NCBI GenBank assembly: GCA_034428635.1
Contig: DAOUHR010000008.1
Location: forward strand, 1 to 64,000
Direction of reading: 5' to 3'
DNA length: 64,000 nucleotides
DNA from: Bin22 sp034428635
GTDB lineage: Bacteria; Chloroflexota; Dehalococcoidia; Lucifugimonadales; UBA3495
In this document: in pieces, positions 7,875 to 16,206 of the stretch
Layout of the letters: every line of letters begins with the position of its first letter
Numbering within the stretch: position 1 is the first letter of the stretch
Translations under genes and position numbers: made by a program
Notes under the pieces: model-generated
The model's input: the letters and a program-made list of their open reading frames with translations, nothing else
Told to the model about the DNA's origin: nothing
Database searches by the model: none

Positions 7875-7905
7875 TTGTCCCATTTTGTCCCATTTCGTGC
7901 CATTC
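7875..7905. repeat. TGTCCCATTTT short tandem repeat
   Basis: Three near-identical units of about 10-11 nt (TTGTCCCATT, TTGTCCCATT, TCGTGCCATT), with looser copies continuing to about 8025. A related tract lies at 16207-16237. The period and small copy number are unlike a CRISPR array. Confidence 0.6.
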
Positions 7906-8132
7906 TTCGATTTTCCATATCTGTGAGCGGAGATTTGGTGTGTCTCCCTGGTCTGCTGCCGCCGCTGTTCCAGATAGGAATTAGAACAGCCATTGGACCA
8001 ATTTGTGCCATTTTGAGCCCTTTTTGGCCACTGGAAACGGTGCAGAGGTGTTTCCATTAACTCTTACGATCTAACTCAAAGAACCGTGGAGAACTGATCA
8101 CCTGATGGCAACGGAATTGCCGGATTGCTTCT

Positions 8133-8172
8133 CATCCCCCTGTTGACCTTTTCCCAATAAAGGGGAAGGGAT
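8133..8172. repeat. Dispersed palindromic repeat (ACCTTCCCC family), copy 1
   Basis: CATCCCCCTGTTGACCTT followed by TTCCC and the reverse-complementary GGGGAAGGGA half. It shares both halves and the intervening AAT with copies at 16283, 22894, 24007 and 57745. Confidence 0.55.
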
Positions 8173-8634
8173 TCCTGCAATTATGGTAAGGAAACGTCAT
8201 GCACGTAATCAATCTGCGGCCGTCATGGGACACGTTTCGACTGGCTCAGGATGAAGCGGTGTTATGGGATGGCGGTTGGTTTCCTTAGACAAGCTTGGAG
8301 ATTATTTCAGCGCCGTGGATGAGCAACGCCGCTATCGGCGCCAGCCTTGCTGGCTTATTCTTCACTCTCTAAATCAATTCCCATCGACGACGGAAGGGAC
8401 TAGAGGCGTCTCCTCGTTGCTGGGTAATTCGACCTGTTGACCTGCCTGTCCCGAACCCTTCCGGATTCCGGCTCTTGCGGGCACGACGGTTTCGCACAGG
8501 TCCTGCTATTCAGAAACGAAGAACTGTTCCAATTGCGAATTTGCAACAGCCCAGGGAGCAGCCTGATCCTTGCTTGCGGCAGCACCGGGTTTCCGCTATT
8601 CTGGCATAAATTCAGATAATGATGGAGATACACC

Positions 8635-9399
8635 ATGCCAAGCGTACACGTTTACACCAACCCTGGTTGATTCAGTTGCCGGACGTTGGAAGAGTTCCTT
8701 TCGTCCAACGGTGTTCAGTATGAGCACCATGACATCGCCAGCGAACCCGCAGCCCAGCAGTACCTGGAAAGCCGGGGTGTGAAGTCGGCGCCAGTAACCG
8801 TCATTGACGATGATGAAGTCATCATCGGCTACTTCCCACGCAAGCTGATTGCCTCCTTGAAACTGGACGCCAAGGTTGACCTCTCCGGCAGGACAAGCTG
8901 GCTGGCGGACAAGTACGATCGGATCCTGCACGCAGCCATTCGCGCCACCATGCAGCTCAGTCCGGATCAGTTGAAACAGCCCGTGGCGTGGCGGCCCGAG
9001 ACTCTGCGGGACACGATTGTCCACATCATGTCCTTCCCGGAGTTGGCCTACGCCAGCCACAGGACGGGAAGCATGACCACCGACGACATGCAGGCCTGTC
9101 GGGAGCGCCTGACCGGTGTTAATTCTTCCCAGGACATTGCTGAGTACGCCGAGGGAGTGATCGAGAACATTGTTGATTTTCTAAACAGCGAGAACACCGA
9201 GGCCTTTGACCGGGTGGTTCCAGCCCACTACGGCGGGGAAGTTACGGTAGTGGAACTGCTTAACATTATTCTCAGCCACAGCACCCACCACCTGAAGCAG
9301 GTCTACTGGTTCATGGAGACCACCCTGGGCGTTACCCCCGAGAATCGGGCCACCGAAGAGGACATGGAAGGAATCTTTACGCCGGAGGCGCTGATTTAG
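8635..9399 (+). CDS. Candidate selenocysteine glutaredoxin-DinB fusion protein
   Basis: From the ATG at 8635 (GGAG 8 nt upstream), reading through one in-frame TGA at 8668-8670 gives 254 residues. Residues 1-85 are glutaredoxin-like: MPSVHVYTNPG, then U12-F-S-C15, RTLEEFLSSNGVQYEHHDI, the cis-Pro loop SAPVTVIDDD and VIIGYFPRKL. Residues 90-254 form a DinB-like four-helix domain with potential metal-binding histidines in TIVHIMSFPE and ILSHSTHHLKQVYW. The TGA again sits on the N-terminal active-site Cys of a Cys-x-x-Cys motif. DinB-fold enzymes include bacillithiol- and mycothiol-dependent transferases. A thiol-linked transferase or reductase is therefore a reasonable inference, not a demonstrated activity. 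Without readthrough, a start at 8686 would lack the redox motif. Confidence 0.82.
8681..8706 (+). promoter_or_regulatory. Putative SECIS element of the Grx-DinB gene
   Basis: After the UGA, GGACG/CGTCC forms a lower stem. An internal loop of U residues follows, then GGAA/TTCC closes a GAG loop; if the last A-U pair opens, the loop is AGAGU. The GU lies 24-25 nt after the UGA, matching the other candidate elements in this window. Found by eye. Confidence 0.5.
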
Positions 9400-9426
9400 A
9401 TCGGTGCGCCGCATACAGGAGCAAGA

Positions 9427-10284
9427 ATGGCTACTTACAATCCTGCCCAGCAGCTTGCAGTACAGGTCCACGAGGTCGAGTACCGCAATGACGGTAAAGA
9501 GTCGTGGATGGTTACCATCTTTCAACCCCAGGGCGACGGGCCCTTTCCGGCATTGCTGGACGTACACGGCGGCGCCTGGAACCGGGGCGACCGCAGCGCC
9601 GACGAGGTGATGAACCGGGCACTGGCCGCCAGCGGCATTGTAGTGGCGGCGGTGGACTTCCGGCTGGCGCCGGCGCATCCCTACCCGGCCCAGGTGCAGG
9701 ACGTGAACTTTGCCATCCGCTGGCTGAAGGCTCACGCCGCCGAGTTCAACGCCGACCCGGCCACCGTGGGCGGCATGGGCTGCTCCAGCGGCGGCCATAC
9801 CCTGATGCTCAGCGCCATGCGGCCCGTCGACACCCGCTATGCGGCGCTGGATGTGCCCGGGACGGCAGGTCATGATGCCAACGTGGCATACACCGTCTGT
9901 TGCTGGCCGGTGCTGGATCCCTACGCCCGCTACCTTTACGCGCAAGAGTCCAACGAGCGGCTGGCGGCTTCCAGCGAGGCCTACTTCCTGGACCAGGAGA
10001 CCATGAAGGAGGGCAATCCGCAACACATATTGGAGCGGGGCGAGAAAGTACTGTTGCCGCCAACCCTGATCATCCAGGGAACCCGCGACGACAACGTGCC
10101 CCTGTCCATTCCACAGCGGTTTGATACGGCCTTCCGGGCCGCCGGCGGCGACATCCAGGTGGAGTACTTCGCCGACCAGGTGCACGGCTTTGGCAATATG
10201 CCCGGCCCCGAGTCGGACCGCGCCATCGGGCTGATCAAGGCATTCATCGCCCGCTGCCTGGCTCTCGCCGGCGCCCCGGCCTGA
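9427..10284 (+). CDS. Alpha/beta hydrolase (esterase/lipase)
   Basis: A 285-residue hydrolase of the hormone-sensitive-lipase-like group. The oxyanion-hole motif is VHGGAW near residue 40 and the nucleophile elbow is GCSSGGH near 118-124. Later segments are TLIIQGTRDDNVPLSIPQRF, with the likely catalytic Asp, and QVHGFGNMPG with the likely catalytic His. It hydrolyses carboxylic esters or related substrates in the cytoplasm; no signal peptide is visible. It begins 27 nt after the Grx-DinB gene on the same strand. Confidence 0.9.
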   Translation: MATYNPAQQLAVQVHEVEYRNDGKESWMVTIFQPQGDGPFPALLDVHGGAWNRGDRSADEVMNRALAASGIVVAAVDFRLAPAHPYPAQVQDVNFAIRWLKAHAAEFNADPATVGGMGCSSGGHTLMLSAMRPVDTRYAALDVPGTAGHDANVAYTVCCWPVLDPYARYLYAQESNERLAASSEAYFLDQETMKEGNPQHILERGEKVLLPPTLIIQGTRDDNVPLSIPQRFDTAFRAAGGDIQVEYFADQVHGFGNMPGPESDRAIGLIKAFIARCLALAGAPA

Positions 10285-10336
10285 CCCGGGAATATGGACC
10301 TGCCACCTCTACGGCAGGGTAAGACCAGAAGATTGA

Positions 10337-10363
10337 CGCCCCTCTTTCGCTGACAGAGGGGCG
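10337..10363 (+). terminator. Hairpin after the alpha/beta hydrolase gene
   Basis: The arms CGCCCCTCT and AGAGGGGCG enclose a 9-nt loop. The hairpin lies between the hydrolase and enolase-superfamily genes. No U tract follows, so termination is plausible but not certain. Confidence 0.45.
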
Positions 10364-10414
10364 TAGTTGAAGCGAGACCACCGTGCCCACACACTTCACC
10401 TTGGGAGACTAATA

Positions 10415-11512
10415 TTGCGCATCGAGAAGGTAGAAACCGCCCTGTACCGCATCCAGCGCCAGCCGGGGCTGTCCAACTCCACCCAGCAGATTGACGCCAC
10501 CAGCCTGTTGACGGCTCACGTCCATTCCGACGAGGGACTTGAAGGAGTGGGCTGGACCTACAGCCACGGCACCAGCGGCCGGGGGATGAAGGAAGCCATC
10601 GACACGCTGCTGGCGCCCCGCATAATAGGCGAAGATCCAGCCTACATTGAGCGGCTTTACGATCGCATGTGGAAGAGCGTATTCCCCAACATCACCATGT
10701 CCGGCCTGACAACCGTGGCCCTGGCGCCCCTGGACATTGCGTTGTGGGACCTGGCGGGCAAGGCCGCGGACAAACCATTGTTCCGGCTGCTGGGCGGGTA
10801 CCGGGACAGCGTCCCCGCCTACGGCAGCGGCCTGGATCTGACCTACTCCACCGAGGACCTGCTGGACCAGGTGACCAACTTCGTGGACCAGGACTATTGG
10901 GGTGTCAAGATCAAGATCGGCCGGGCGAACCTGGGCGAGGACATGGACCGGCTGCGGGCCGTGCGCCAGGCCATCGGCCCTCACACACCCCTGATGGTGG
11001 ACGCCAACCAGCGGTGGGCGGTGGGCGAGGCGGTTACACGGGCGAGGGCCATGGAGGAGTTCAACCTATTCTGGCTGGAGGAACCGATCCTGGCCGAGGA
11101 CCACGCAGGATACGAGCGGCTGAGTAACACGGTTAACGTGGCCCTGGCCACGGGCGAAGGGGAATGGATGCCGGAAGGGTTCCTGGATCTGTTCCAGCGG
11201 GGGGCGGTGCAGTTTGTGCAGGCCGACGTGTGCCGGGTGGGCGGCGTGACGCCCTGGATGCGCATCGCGGGCGTGGCCGACGCCTACCACCTGCCCATGG
11301 CCCCGCACCTGGTGGAAGAGATTTCCATGCACCTGTGCTGCGGCGCGTCCAACGGATACCTGGTGGAGCACCTGCCCACGCTGAACCTGAACAATACGGG
11401 TTACATCCTAAACCCGGTGCTGCCCAAGGACGGGAAGTTCACACCCACCGAAGCACCGGGCCACGGCGTTCAGTTCGACTGGGCGGCGCTGGAGCAGGTG
11501 CGGATAGCGTAG
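10415..11512 (+). CDS. Mandelate racemase/muconate lactonizing enzyme family protein
   Basis: A 365-residue enolase-superfamily enzyme. The C-terminal barrel carries the expected residues in order: Lys-x-Lys in VKIKIGR, the metal ligands Asp in MVDANQRW, Glu in WLEEPI and Glu in ATGEGEW, then Asp in VQADVCRVGG, and His in MAPHLVEE. Members abstract the alpha proton of a carboxylate; both Lys and His bases are present as in racemase/dehydratase subgroups. The substrate is unknown. The TTG at 10415 is chosen because GGGAGA precedes it at good spacing; an in-frame TTG at 10367 lacks one. Confidence 0.92.
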   Translation: MRIEKVETALYRIQRQPGLSNSTQQIDATSLLTAHVHSDEGLEGVGWTYSHGTSGRGMKEAIDTLLAPRIIGEDPAYIERLYDRMWKSVFPNITMSGLTTVALAPLDIALWDLAGKAADKPLFRLLGGYRDSVPAYGSGLDLTYSTEDLLDQVTNFVDQDYWGVKIKIGRANLGEDMDRLRAVRQAIGPHTPLMVDANQRWAVGEAVTRARAMEEFNLFWLEEPILAEDHAGYERLSNTVNVALATGEGEWMPEGFLDLFQRGAVQFVQADVCRVGGVTPWMRIAGVADAYHLPMAPHLVEEISMHLCCGASNGYLVEHLPTLNLNNTGYILNPVLPKDGKFTPTEAPGHGVQFDWAALEQVRIA

Positions 11513-11569
11513 TATGGCCTTCAATTTTACATCAACAAAGCCCGTTGCTTTGTTTGGAGTCATAGTGAA

Positions 11570-12358
11570 ATGGCACAGCGTAACCTTGAAAACAATGGTG
11601 GGTACGCCGCTGCAGAAGATGTTCGATACGTGGGTGTGGATGGGTGCCCCGGTGGTTGGTTCAGTGTAGGATTCACCGATGCAGGGCAGTATGAGTTTCA
11701 TGTCTCTCCGAATTTTGAGACATTAGTCCATCACTACCCGGCAGCCAAGCTCATTTTGGTAGACATTCCTATAGGTATTCCAACGCCGGGAATAGTAAGG
11801 CAATGCGACTTAGATGCTAGAAGACACCTCGGTAACCCTAGATCTAGGAGCGTTTTCCCAGTGCCACTTCGGCAAGTCATGTGCTATGTATGCGATGGCG
11901 GAACCTATGACGAGGCAAATATGCTTACCCGACAATTGGATGGAAGGGGATTGCCTAGGCAATCATTTACGCTCCTACCCAAGATTATCGCAGCGGACAC
12001 GTTTTTGACGAACCGAGCTCAAAACATCAACCCCAAAATCCGTGAGGTGCATCCAGAAGTTTGCTTTTGGGCACTGAATAACAGAGTTGCTATGGCTCAC
12101 AGTAAGCGAGAATTGGCAGGCATAATGCAGCGGGTACAAGTTATGGCCAGACCAGAAATAGAAATCGATGCGCGAAACGTGCTCCACATGGCCTACCAAC
12201 ATATACCTGTCGGAGTAGGTTGCGACGACTTTTGCGATGCATTAGTTGCTGCAATTACAGCCTTTCTGGGTCACAACCACCTCCAAGTATTGGGTCAAAT
12301 AAACCAAGTAGACGCCGTGGGATTGCCAATGGAGATGGTATATTGGCAAGCCCCATAA
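11570..12358 (+). CDS. DUF429 domain protein (predicted RNase H-fold nuclease)
   Basis: A 262-residue protein starting VRYVGVDGCPGGWFSVGF, the DUF429 hallmark with the acidic residue of an RNase-H-like fold. Further motifs are ILVDIPIGIP, CDLDARRHLGNPRSRSVFPVP, REVHPEVCFWALN and GCDDFCDALVAAITAF. These give the scattered Asp/Glu set expected of the family, whose function is unproven. Its composition differs from its neighbours: 60 nt around 12061 are 47% GC by count, versus 78% for 60 nt around 11221 in the preceding gene. This suggests recent acquisition. Confidence 0.85.
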   Translation: MAQRNLENNGGYAAAEDVRYVGVDGCPGGWFSVGFTDAGQYEFHVSPNFETLVHHYPAAKLILVDIPIGIPTPGIVRQCDLDARRHLGNPRSRSVFPVPLRQVMCYVCDGGTYDEANMLTRQLDGRGLPRQSFTLLPKIIAADTFLTNRAQNINPKIREVHPEVCFWALNNRVAMAHSKRELAGIMQRVQVMARPEIEIDARNVLHMAYQHIPVGVGCDDFCDALVAAITAFLGHNHLQVLGQINQVDAVGLPMEMVYWQAP

Positions 12359-12462
12359 CGAGTTATCAAGCCGAGCCTTTTCTTGGACGGAAGTGAGACA
12401 TCACATAGTTGCGTTTCCAACTGATTGTCTACTCCAACGGCATCCTCCGGCGATATACGAGG

Positions 12463-13284
12463 CTAGTCCAACCGCCATGCATACAGGACTACCGCAACCG
12501 CCGTGGCCAGATTGAGGCTGGAAACGCCCGGTTCCATAGGTATGGCAATTCTATGGTGGGCGGATGCCAAGAGATCACTGCTGAGTCCCTCCCGCTCCGT
12601 GCCAAAAGCCAGGATTGCCCCATCGGGGAGCGAACCCGGCTTCAACGGTTCTCCCTCAGGGTCCACCGCAACCAGACTACGTGCTGCCAGGGTTGGGGGA
12701 AGGTCGTCCACCTCCAGCTTCGGCAGCCGCATGACCGGCAGGGCGAAGTGAAGGCCGGCGGAACCCACAAGAGCAGACGGATGCCAGGGGTCGTGTTCAC
12801 CCGAAGTTAATACGCCAGCCGCCCCGGCCGCCGCCGCGACCCGGACTGAAGCGCCGATGTTGCCATGGCTGCGGGGGTTTTCAAGCAGCACCAGTGGGGC
12901 GGAAGGGCTGAACAGCATTGGGGAAAGGTCCGGTCGTCGGGCCAGAGAGATTACGCCTGTGGCTGGTGGGGCCGGAGATAGCTGCCGAAAGACGGAATCG
13001 GGGACATAGGTGGCGTCGGAACCGAGTATGCCGACCAGGTCCGGGGCCAGGGAATGGGTAAGGGCGGCAAGTCCCTCGGGATCACGGGTGACGCTTTCCA
13101 GGATGGTGGCGCCGAAGCGGAGGGCGTGCTTCAGGGGGTGAAAGCCCTCCAGCACCGCCAGGGATTCATCGCTGCGGGCGCGGCGGAACCGGTCGATCAG
13201 GAACTGGGTACGGGATCCGGTGCTAATTGCCGTTCTCCCAAAGCTGGGCCACGTCCACGTCTGGCAACAGGAAGTGGAAGCCAT
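12463..13284 (-). CDS. TrmH family RNA 2'-O-methyltransferase
   Basis: A SpoU/TrmH-fold methyltransferase. The three family motifs are present: PLVLLENPRSHGNIGASVRVA (motif 1), AILAFGTEREGLSSDLL (motif 2) and IPMEPGVSSLNLATAVAVVLY (motif 3). Together they form the trefoil-knot SAM site for tRNA or rRNA 2'-O-ribose methylation. The start is uncertain. The ATG at 13284 overlaps the HAD gene by about 60 nt. A shorter product starting near residue 20, just after the HAD stop, would need a rare start codon (ATT behind GGGAG). Either way it is translationally coupled to the HAD gene. Confidence 0.85.
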   Translation of the reverse strand: MASTSCCQTWTWPSFGRTAISTGSRTQFLIDRFRRARSDESLAVLEGFHPLKHALRFGATILESVTRDPEGLAALTHSLAPDLVGILGSDATYVPDSVFRQLSPAPPATGVISLARRPDLSPMLFSPSAPLVLLENPRSHGNIGASVRVAAAAGAAGVLTSGEHDPWHPSALVGSAGLHFALPVMRLPKLEVDDLPPTLAARSLVAVDPEGEPLKPGSLPDGAILAFGTEREGLSSDLLASAHHRIAIPMEPGVSSLNLATAVAVVLYAWRLD

Positions 13285-13570
13285 TGCGCTCGGCATACTG
13301 GCGGTCCAGGTCGGTATCGCCAATGTGGTAGTAGTCCTCGGCTGGGAACTGTTCCTTCACCGCATCAAGCTGGTGCTTGAGTACAGTGAATTCCATGGTG
13401 ATGCCGGCAGTCTCCCAGATACGTTGCTGGTTGCTGACGGTGCGGTCGGAGCAGCTGCCGATGATGCAGCCGCTGGCCTTGGCCGCCCGCACCATTTCCA
13501 GGGTGATGCACCCGGGCGGGTCGCCCACCTCCAGGGTGCCGTCGATGTCAAAGCTGATTAGCGTGGTCAA
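13223..13570 (-). CDS. Small HAD family phosphatase
   Basis: A 115-residue HAD hydrolase. Motif I is ISFDIDGTL near residues 5-13 (nucleophile Asp and acid/base Asp), motif II is IGSCSDRT, a Lys follows in LKHQLDAVKEQF, and motif III is YYHIGDTDLDRQYA. No cap domain is present, so it may act on a protein, a small phospho-compound, or as part of a complex. It precedes and overlaps the TrmH gene. Confidence 0.85.
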   Translation of the reverse strand: MTTLISFDIDGTLEVGDPPGCITLEMVRAAKASGCIIGSCSDRTVSNQQRIWETAGITMEFTVLKHQLDAVKEQFPAEDYYHIGDTDLDRQYAERNGFHFLLPDVDVAQLWENGN

Positions 13571-13585
13571 TGGTTTCCTCCCAAG

Positions 13586-13619
13586 CCGGTAGGGGCGATT
13601 CGCGAATCGTCCCTACCGG
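13586..13619. repeat. Near-perfect 34-nt palindrome, possible terminator
   Basis: The 17-nt arms CCGGTAGGGGCGATTCG and CGAATCGTCCCTACCGG are complementary except for one G-U pair. It lies between the thiolase stop (13651, minus) and the HAD start (13570, minus). It resembles the GGGGCGGG-type palindromes at 2435, 19331 and 33444. Confidence 0.7.
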
Positions 13620-13650
13620 GGCCATATTATCCGTGTCCTTCGTGGAATTA

Positions 13651-14967
13651 TCAGGAAGGGTGTTTGCCGAGCATGAGCCAGCCGCCGCTGCTGGGGGTGG
13701 TGAAGGCGCACAGGGCCGTTTCGGCCTTCACCGTTACCTGGCGGTCGCCGGCGGTACCCCGCAGTTGCTCGATGCTGTCGGTGTACATGGCAGAGCGGGT
13801 GCGGCCATTGCCCAGGTTGCCACCGCTGGAAAAGAAGGGGTGGGGGCCCTTGACGCTGATGTCGCCGGCGTAGAAGGCAAATGCGTCGCCCCGCTTCACC
13901 CCGTGCCACTGGAACCCTTCCAGGAAGAACTGGGTCATTATGGCGTAACCGTCGTAGGGATTGAATATATCCACGTCGGCGGGACCCAGGCCGGCGCCTT
14001 CGTACATGCGGGCGGCCTGCCGGTCGGTCCACATCTCCACTTCATCCAGGTCAGGCTGGGTGGTGCGGAACCGGAAGTTGTGCTGGGAGGGGTTGAGCAC
14101 GTAGACGGGCTGGGAATCCATGTCCTTCGCCCGCTCTGCGGTGGTGAACAGGTAGGCCACCGAGGCGTTGACGGGGCGGTCGCAGTCCCAGATGCGCAGG
14201 GGGTTCAGTATGTACCGGGAAGTCTTATAGTCCTCCACGGAAATGGGATCGATGCCGTTATTGTAGTTGAATCCCCAGGGGGTGAGCATGCCGTTCTTAT
14301 GCTGGTTGATGACGAAGGGGGCCAGATCGTCGTGCTCGCCGCCGTACTTCAGGCAATACTGGTTGTGGGGAAAGATGTTGATGAAGTCGTTGCCGCCGTG
14401 ATTGCCCCAGGGCACCGTCCACTGGCGGGCGCCGCGGGCGTATTCGTCGGCATTTTCTCCGCCCCGGCGGTAGCGCCCCTCCAGGTTGCCCGTGGGATAG
14501 ATAACCAGGCAGGTGCTGCAGACGCCGTCGCCCACTGCCTGGGAAGCCATTCCCATCATTTCGCCGATGGTGGGGACGCCGGTGGGGGCGAACTTGACGT
14601 TCTTAAAGCCCATGGCGCCTATGAGCCACTGGGCGTTGATCAGGGTGATGCCGTACTCTGAATCATAGGGAGGATCGAAGTAGGGGCGCGGCGCCCAGTT
14701 GGAAGCAGACCCGCCGCTGCCACCGGCGATGTGGCTGTCGCAGCAGACTATACCGTCCACCTGGTCAATGGTGACGCCGGCCTGGTCCATGGCCTTCTGA
14801 CAGGCCATCATCGTGTAGGCGCCCAGGGAGGTATCGAGATTGACGCCGTCCCAGCGCCGGTCAACGGGGGAATGGCCATAACCGACAACGGCCACCTTGC
14901 CCCGGTGTTCCCACACCCCCAGCCCGTCGCGGTCTCTGCGCCATTGGAAGTCATTACTGCTGGTCAT
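13651..14967 (-). CDS. Thiolase family protein (SCP-x/lipid-transfer type)
   Basis: A 438-residue thiolase-fold protein. The N-terminal half has VAVVGYGHSPVDRR and KAMDQAGVTIDQVDGIVC; the C-terminal half has DVDIFNPYDGYAIMTQFFLEG, GGNLGNGRTRS and the final SSGGWLMLGKHPS. Members of this non-classical group usually work with an OB-fold/zinc-ribbon partner in acyl-CoA thiolysis or aldol chemistry on steroid-like side chains. Such a partner lies immediately upstream. The ATG at 14967 follows AGGAC and is preferred to the in-frame ATG at 15036, which overlaps the partner gene. Confidence 0.88.
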   Translation of the reverse strand: MTSSNDFQWRRDRDGLGVWEHRGKVAVVGYGHSPVDRRWDGVNLDTSLGAYTMMACQKAMDQAGVTIDQVDGIVCCDSHIAGGSGGSASNWAPRPYFDPPYDSEYGITLINAQWLIGAMGFKNVKFAPTGVPTIGEMMGMASQAVGDGVCSTCLVIYPTGNLEGRYRRGGENADEYARGARQWTVPWGNHGGNDFINIFPHNQYCLKYGGEHDDLAPFVINQHKNGMLTPWGFNYNNGIDPISVEDYKTSRYILNPLRIWDCDRPVNASVAYLFTTAERAKDMDSQPVYVLNPSQHNFRFRTTQPDLDEVEMWTDRQAARMYEGAGLGPADVDIFNPYDGYAIMTQFFLEGFQWHGVKRGDAFAFYAGDISVKGPHPFFSSGGNLGNGRTRSAMYTDSIEQLRGTAGDRQVTVKAETALCAFTTPSSGGWLMLGKHPS

Positions 14968-14983
14968 AGTCAGTCCTTTTGGC

Positions 14984-15020
14984 TTATCAACGAATAAGCA
15001 CGAACTTTCATTAATGTTTA
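14984..15020. repeat. Dispersed repeat (CACGAATAAGCACGAA family), copy 1
   Basis: CAACGAATAAGCACGAA followed by CTTTCATTAATG. It is closely related to 23951-23990 and overlaps the stop codon of the OB-fold gene at 15018-15020. Confidence 0.55.
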
Positions 15021-15428
15021 TTCCGCCACTCGCCATTCATGTATCAGTTGGCCCGGGGCCACTTCCTCGAAGGTAAGTTCGACGGCGGCGCCCACGGGAA
15101 CCTGGTAGGCGGGGACGCCGGGCAGGTTGGAGTAGAAATTGACGGTGGAGTCCTGGTCCAGGGTTACCAAGGCCAGGTTGTAGGGCTGATCGGGCATGCG
15201 CCTATTAAGGCGGCCGTCTTCAATGACGATATAGGTGGCGACGTGGCCCCTGCCCTCCACTTCCTTCCATTCCAGCCTGTCGGCGGAGCCGCAGACCTGG
15301 CAGTATGGCTGGGGCGGGTATTGGAGCTTGTCGCAAGCGGTGCAGTTCTGCAAGACCAACCGTCGTTCGTTAACCGCGTCCCAGAAGGGCTGGCTGAGTT
15401 CGTCGGGTACGGGTATTACTTTAGGCAT
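15018..15428 (-). CDS. Zinc-ribbon OB-fold protein (DUF35/ChsH2-like)
   Basis: A 136-residue protein with an N-terminal helix (PVPDELSQPFWDAVNERRLVLQ), a rubredoxin-like zinc ribbon (CTACDKLQYPP then CQVCG) and a C-terminal OB fold (GHVATYIVIEDGRL, GAAVELTFEEV). These proteins bind acyl-CoA and partner with thiolase-like or hydratase subunits. The thiolase gene follows after 50 nt, so the two very likely form one complex. Confidence 0.9.
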   Translation of the reverse strand: MPKVIPVPDELSQPFWDAVNERRLVLQNCTACDKLQYPPQPYCQVCGSADRLEWKEVEGRGHVATYIVIEDGRLNRRMPDQPYNLALVTLDQDSTVNFYSNLPGVPAYQVPVGAAVELTFEEVAPGQLIHEWRVAE

Positions 15429-15478
15429 TGTTTGTCTCCAGTCTTATGTTGGGACGGACAAGGTTAGGCCATAGGCTG

Positions 15479-16054
15479 CTAAAGGCCTTCTCCGCCCTCC
15501 CAAGCCCGGGGGTCGGGTCCGTAATGGTTGGGGCCGGACTGGCCCTGCTTTACCATCCAGACCAGCCACCAGATGAATATCCCAAGCCAGATCAAGAAAG
15601 TAACGAGAACCCCCACTACAATGGGGATCCAGGAAAGATTGGCCCACCAGTTGTCCCAGCCCTGACCACCGGAGAAAAAGCCGGCCAAGCCAGCTATGAC
15701 GCCCAAAATGGCAGGGACTATGGCCAAAATAGCCACAACTACCCAAACCACCTGCCACCAACCGCTTTTGCCAGTGTCGTGGAGTCGGCGTGCGGTTACC
15801 GCCAGGTTGGGAAGGAGAATAGCCAGACCAAAGATGGAACTCAGCGGGCTAAAGAAATAGTTACTTGTAACGGCATTGATGAAGCTGTCGACCGCACTGA
15901 AAGCCATGCTCACGATGGTGGTTGCCAGCACCCACCACCAGAACTCGGCGCGGGTGGCTCGGCCGCTGAAATCGGCGTATTTTTGGATACAAGTCTTGAC
16001 CGATTCCTGGATGGTCATCATCGGTCTGGATTGGGGTATGGCTCCTGGCTGCAT
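15479..16054 (-). CDS. DUF805 membrane protein
   Basis: A 191-residue integral membrane protein. The DUF805 signature is a cytoplasmic segment FSGRATRAEFWWWVLATT near residue 30, followed by transmembrane helices. The conserved loop TARRLHDTGKSGWW comes next, then two more hydrophobic helices and the C-terminal GPNHYGPDPRAWEGG. Family function is unknown. The ATG at 16054 follows AGGAGA. It is a paralogue of the gene at 16527-17132. Confidence 0.9.
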   Translation of the reverse strand: MQPGAIPQSRPMMTIQESVKTCIQKYADFSGRATRAEFWWWVLATTIVSMAFSAVDSFINAVTSNYFFSPLSSIFGLAILLPNLAVTARRLHDTGKSGWWQVVWVVVAILAIVPAILGVIAGLAGFFSGGQGWDNWWANLSWIPIVVGVLVTFLIWLGIFIWWLVWMVKQGQSGPNHYGPDPRAWEGGEGL

Positions 16055-16206
16055 CAGCGTCTCCTAGTGAGGACTTGCATAACGGGTATTCTACCCGTTA
16101 TGCGGCGGTTCAGCCATACAGGGCGGGTGCTTGGGAGGGCTATTGCATACGGAATCATTTGCCGTAGCTTTCTCTTAGTCCACGTAGGGGGAATTTTTTT
16201 GAAAAC

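Larger units (their letters stand above)
7584..8634. other. 1-kb intergenic region with repeat debris
   Basis: No gene is supported. Minus-strand frames at 7532-8011 and 7827-8057 are low-complexity readings of repeated AATGGGACA units and have no family resemblance. The region holds a TGTCCCATT-type repeat tract (7875-7905), further degenerate copies to about 8025, and a member of the ACCTTCCCC palindromic repeat (8133-8172). The last 200 nt are the leader of the selenocysteine Grx-DinB gene. Confidence 0.6.

Noticed and set aside
7875..7905. CRISPR-like array
   Set aside because: The units are about 10 nt, in direct tandem without spacers, and there are no cas genes.
7532..8057. Minus-strand frames of 159 and 76 codons in the gap before the Grx-DinB gene
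   Set aside because: They translate a short tandem repeat, overlap the PAC2 start, and have no ribosome binding site or family pattern.
4154..9399. TGA reassigned to Trp or Gly (alternative genetic code)
   Set aside because: Many genes in this window end in TGA at the expected length (for example 2246, 4058, 10284), and no other gene has internal TGA. The four internal TGAs all fall on redox cysteine positions.
13570..14661. 363-codon plus-strand frame opposite the thiolase
   Set aside because: It is antisense to a thiolase with clear motifs; no ribosome binding site or known domain.
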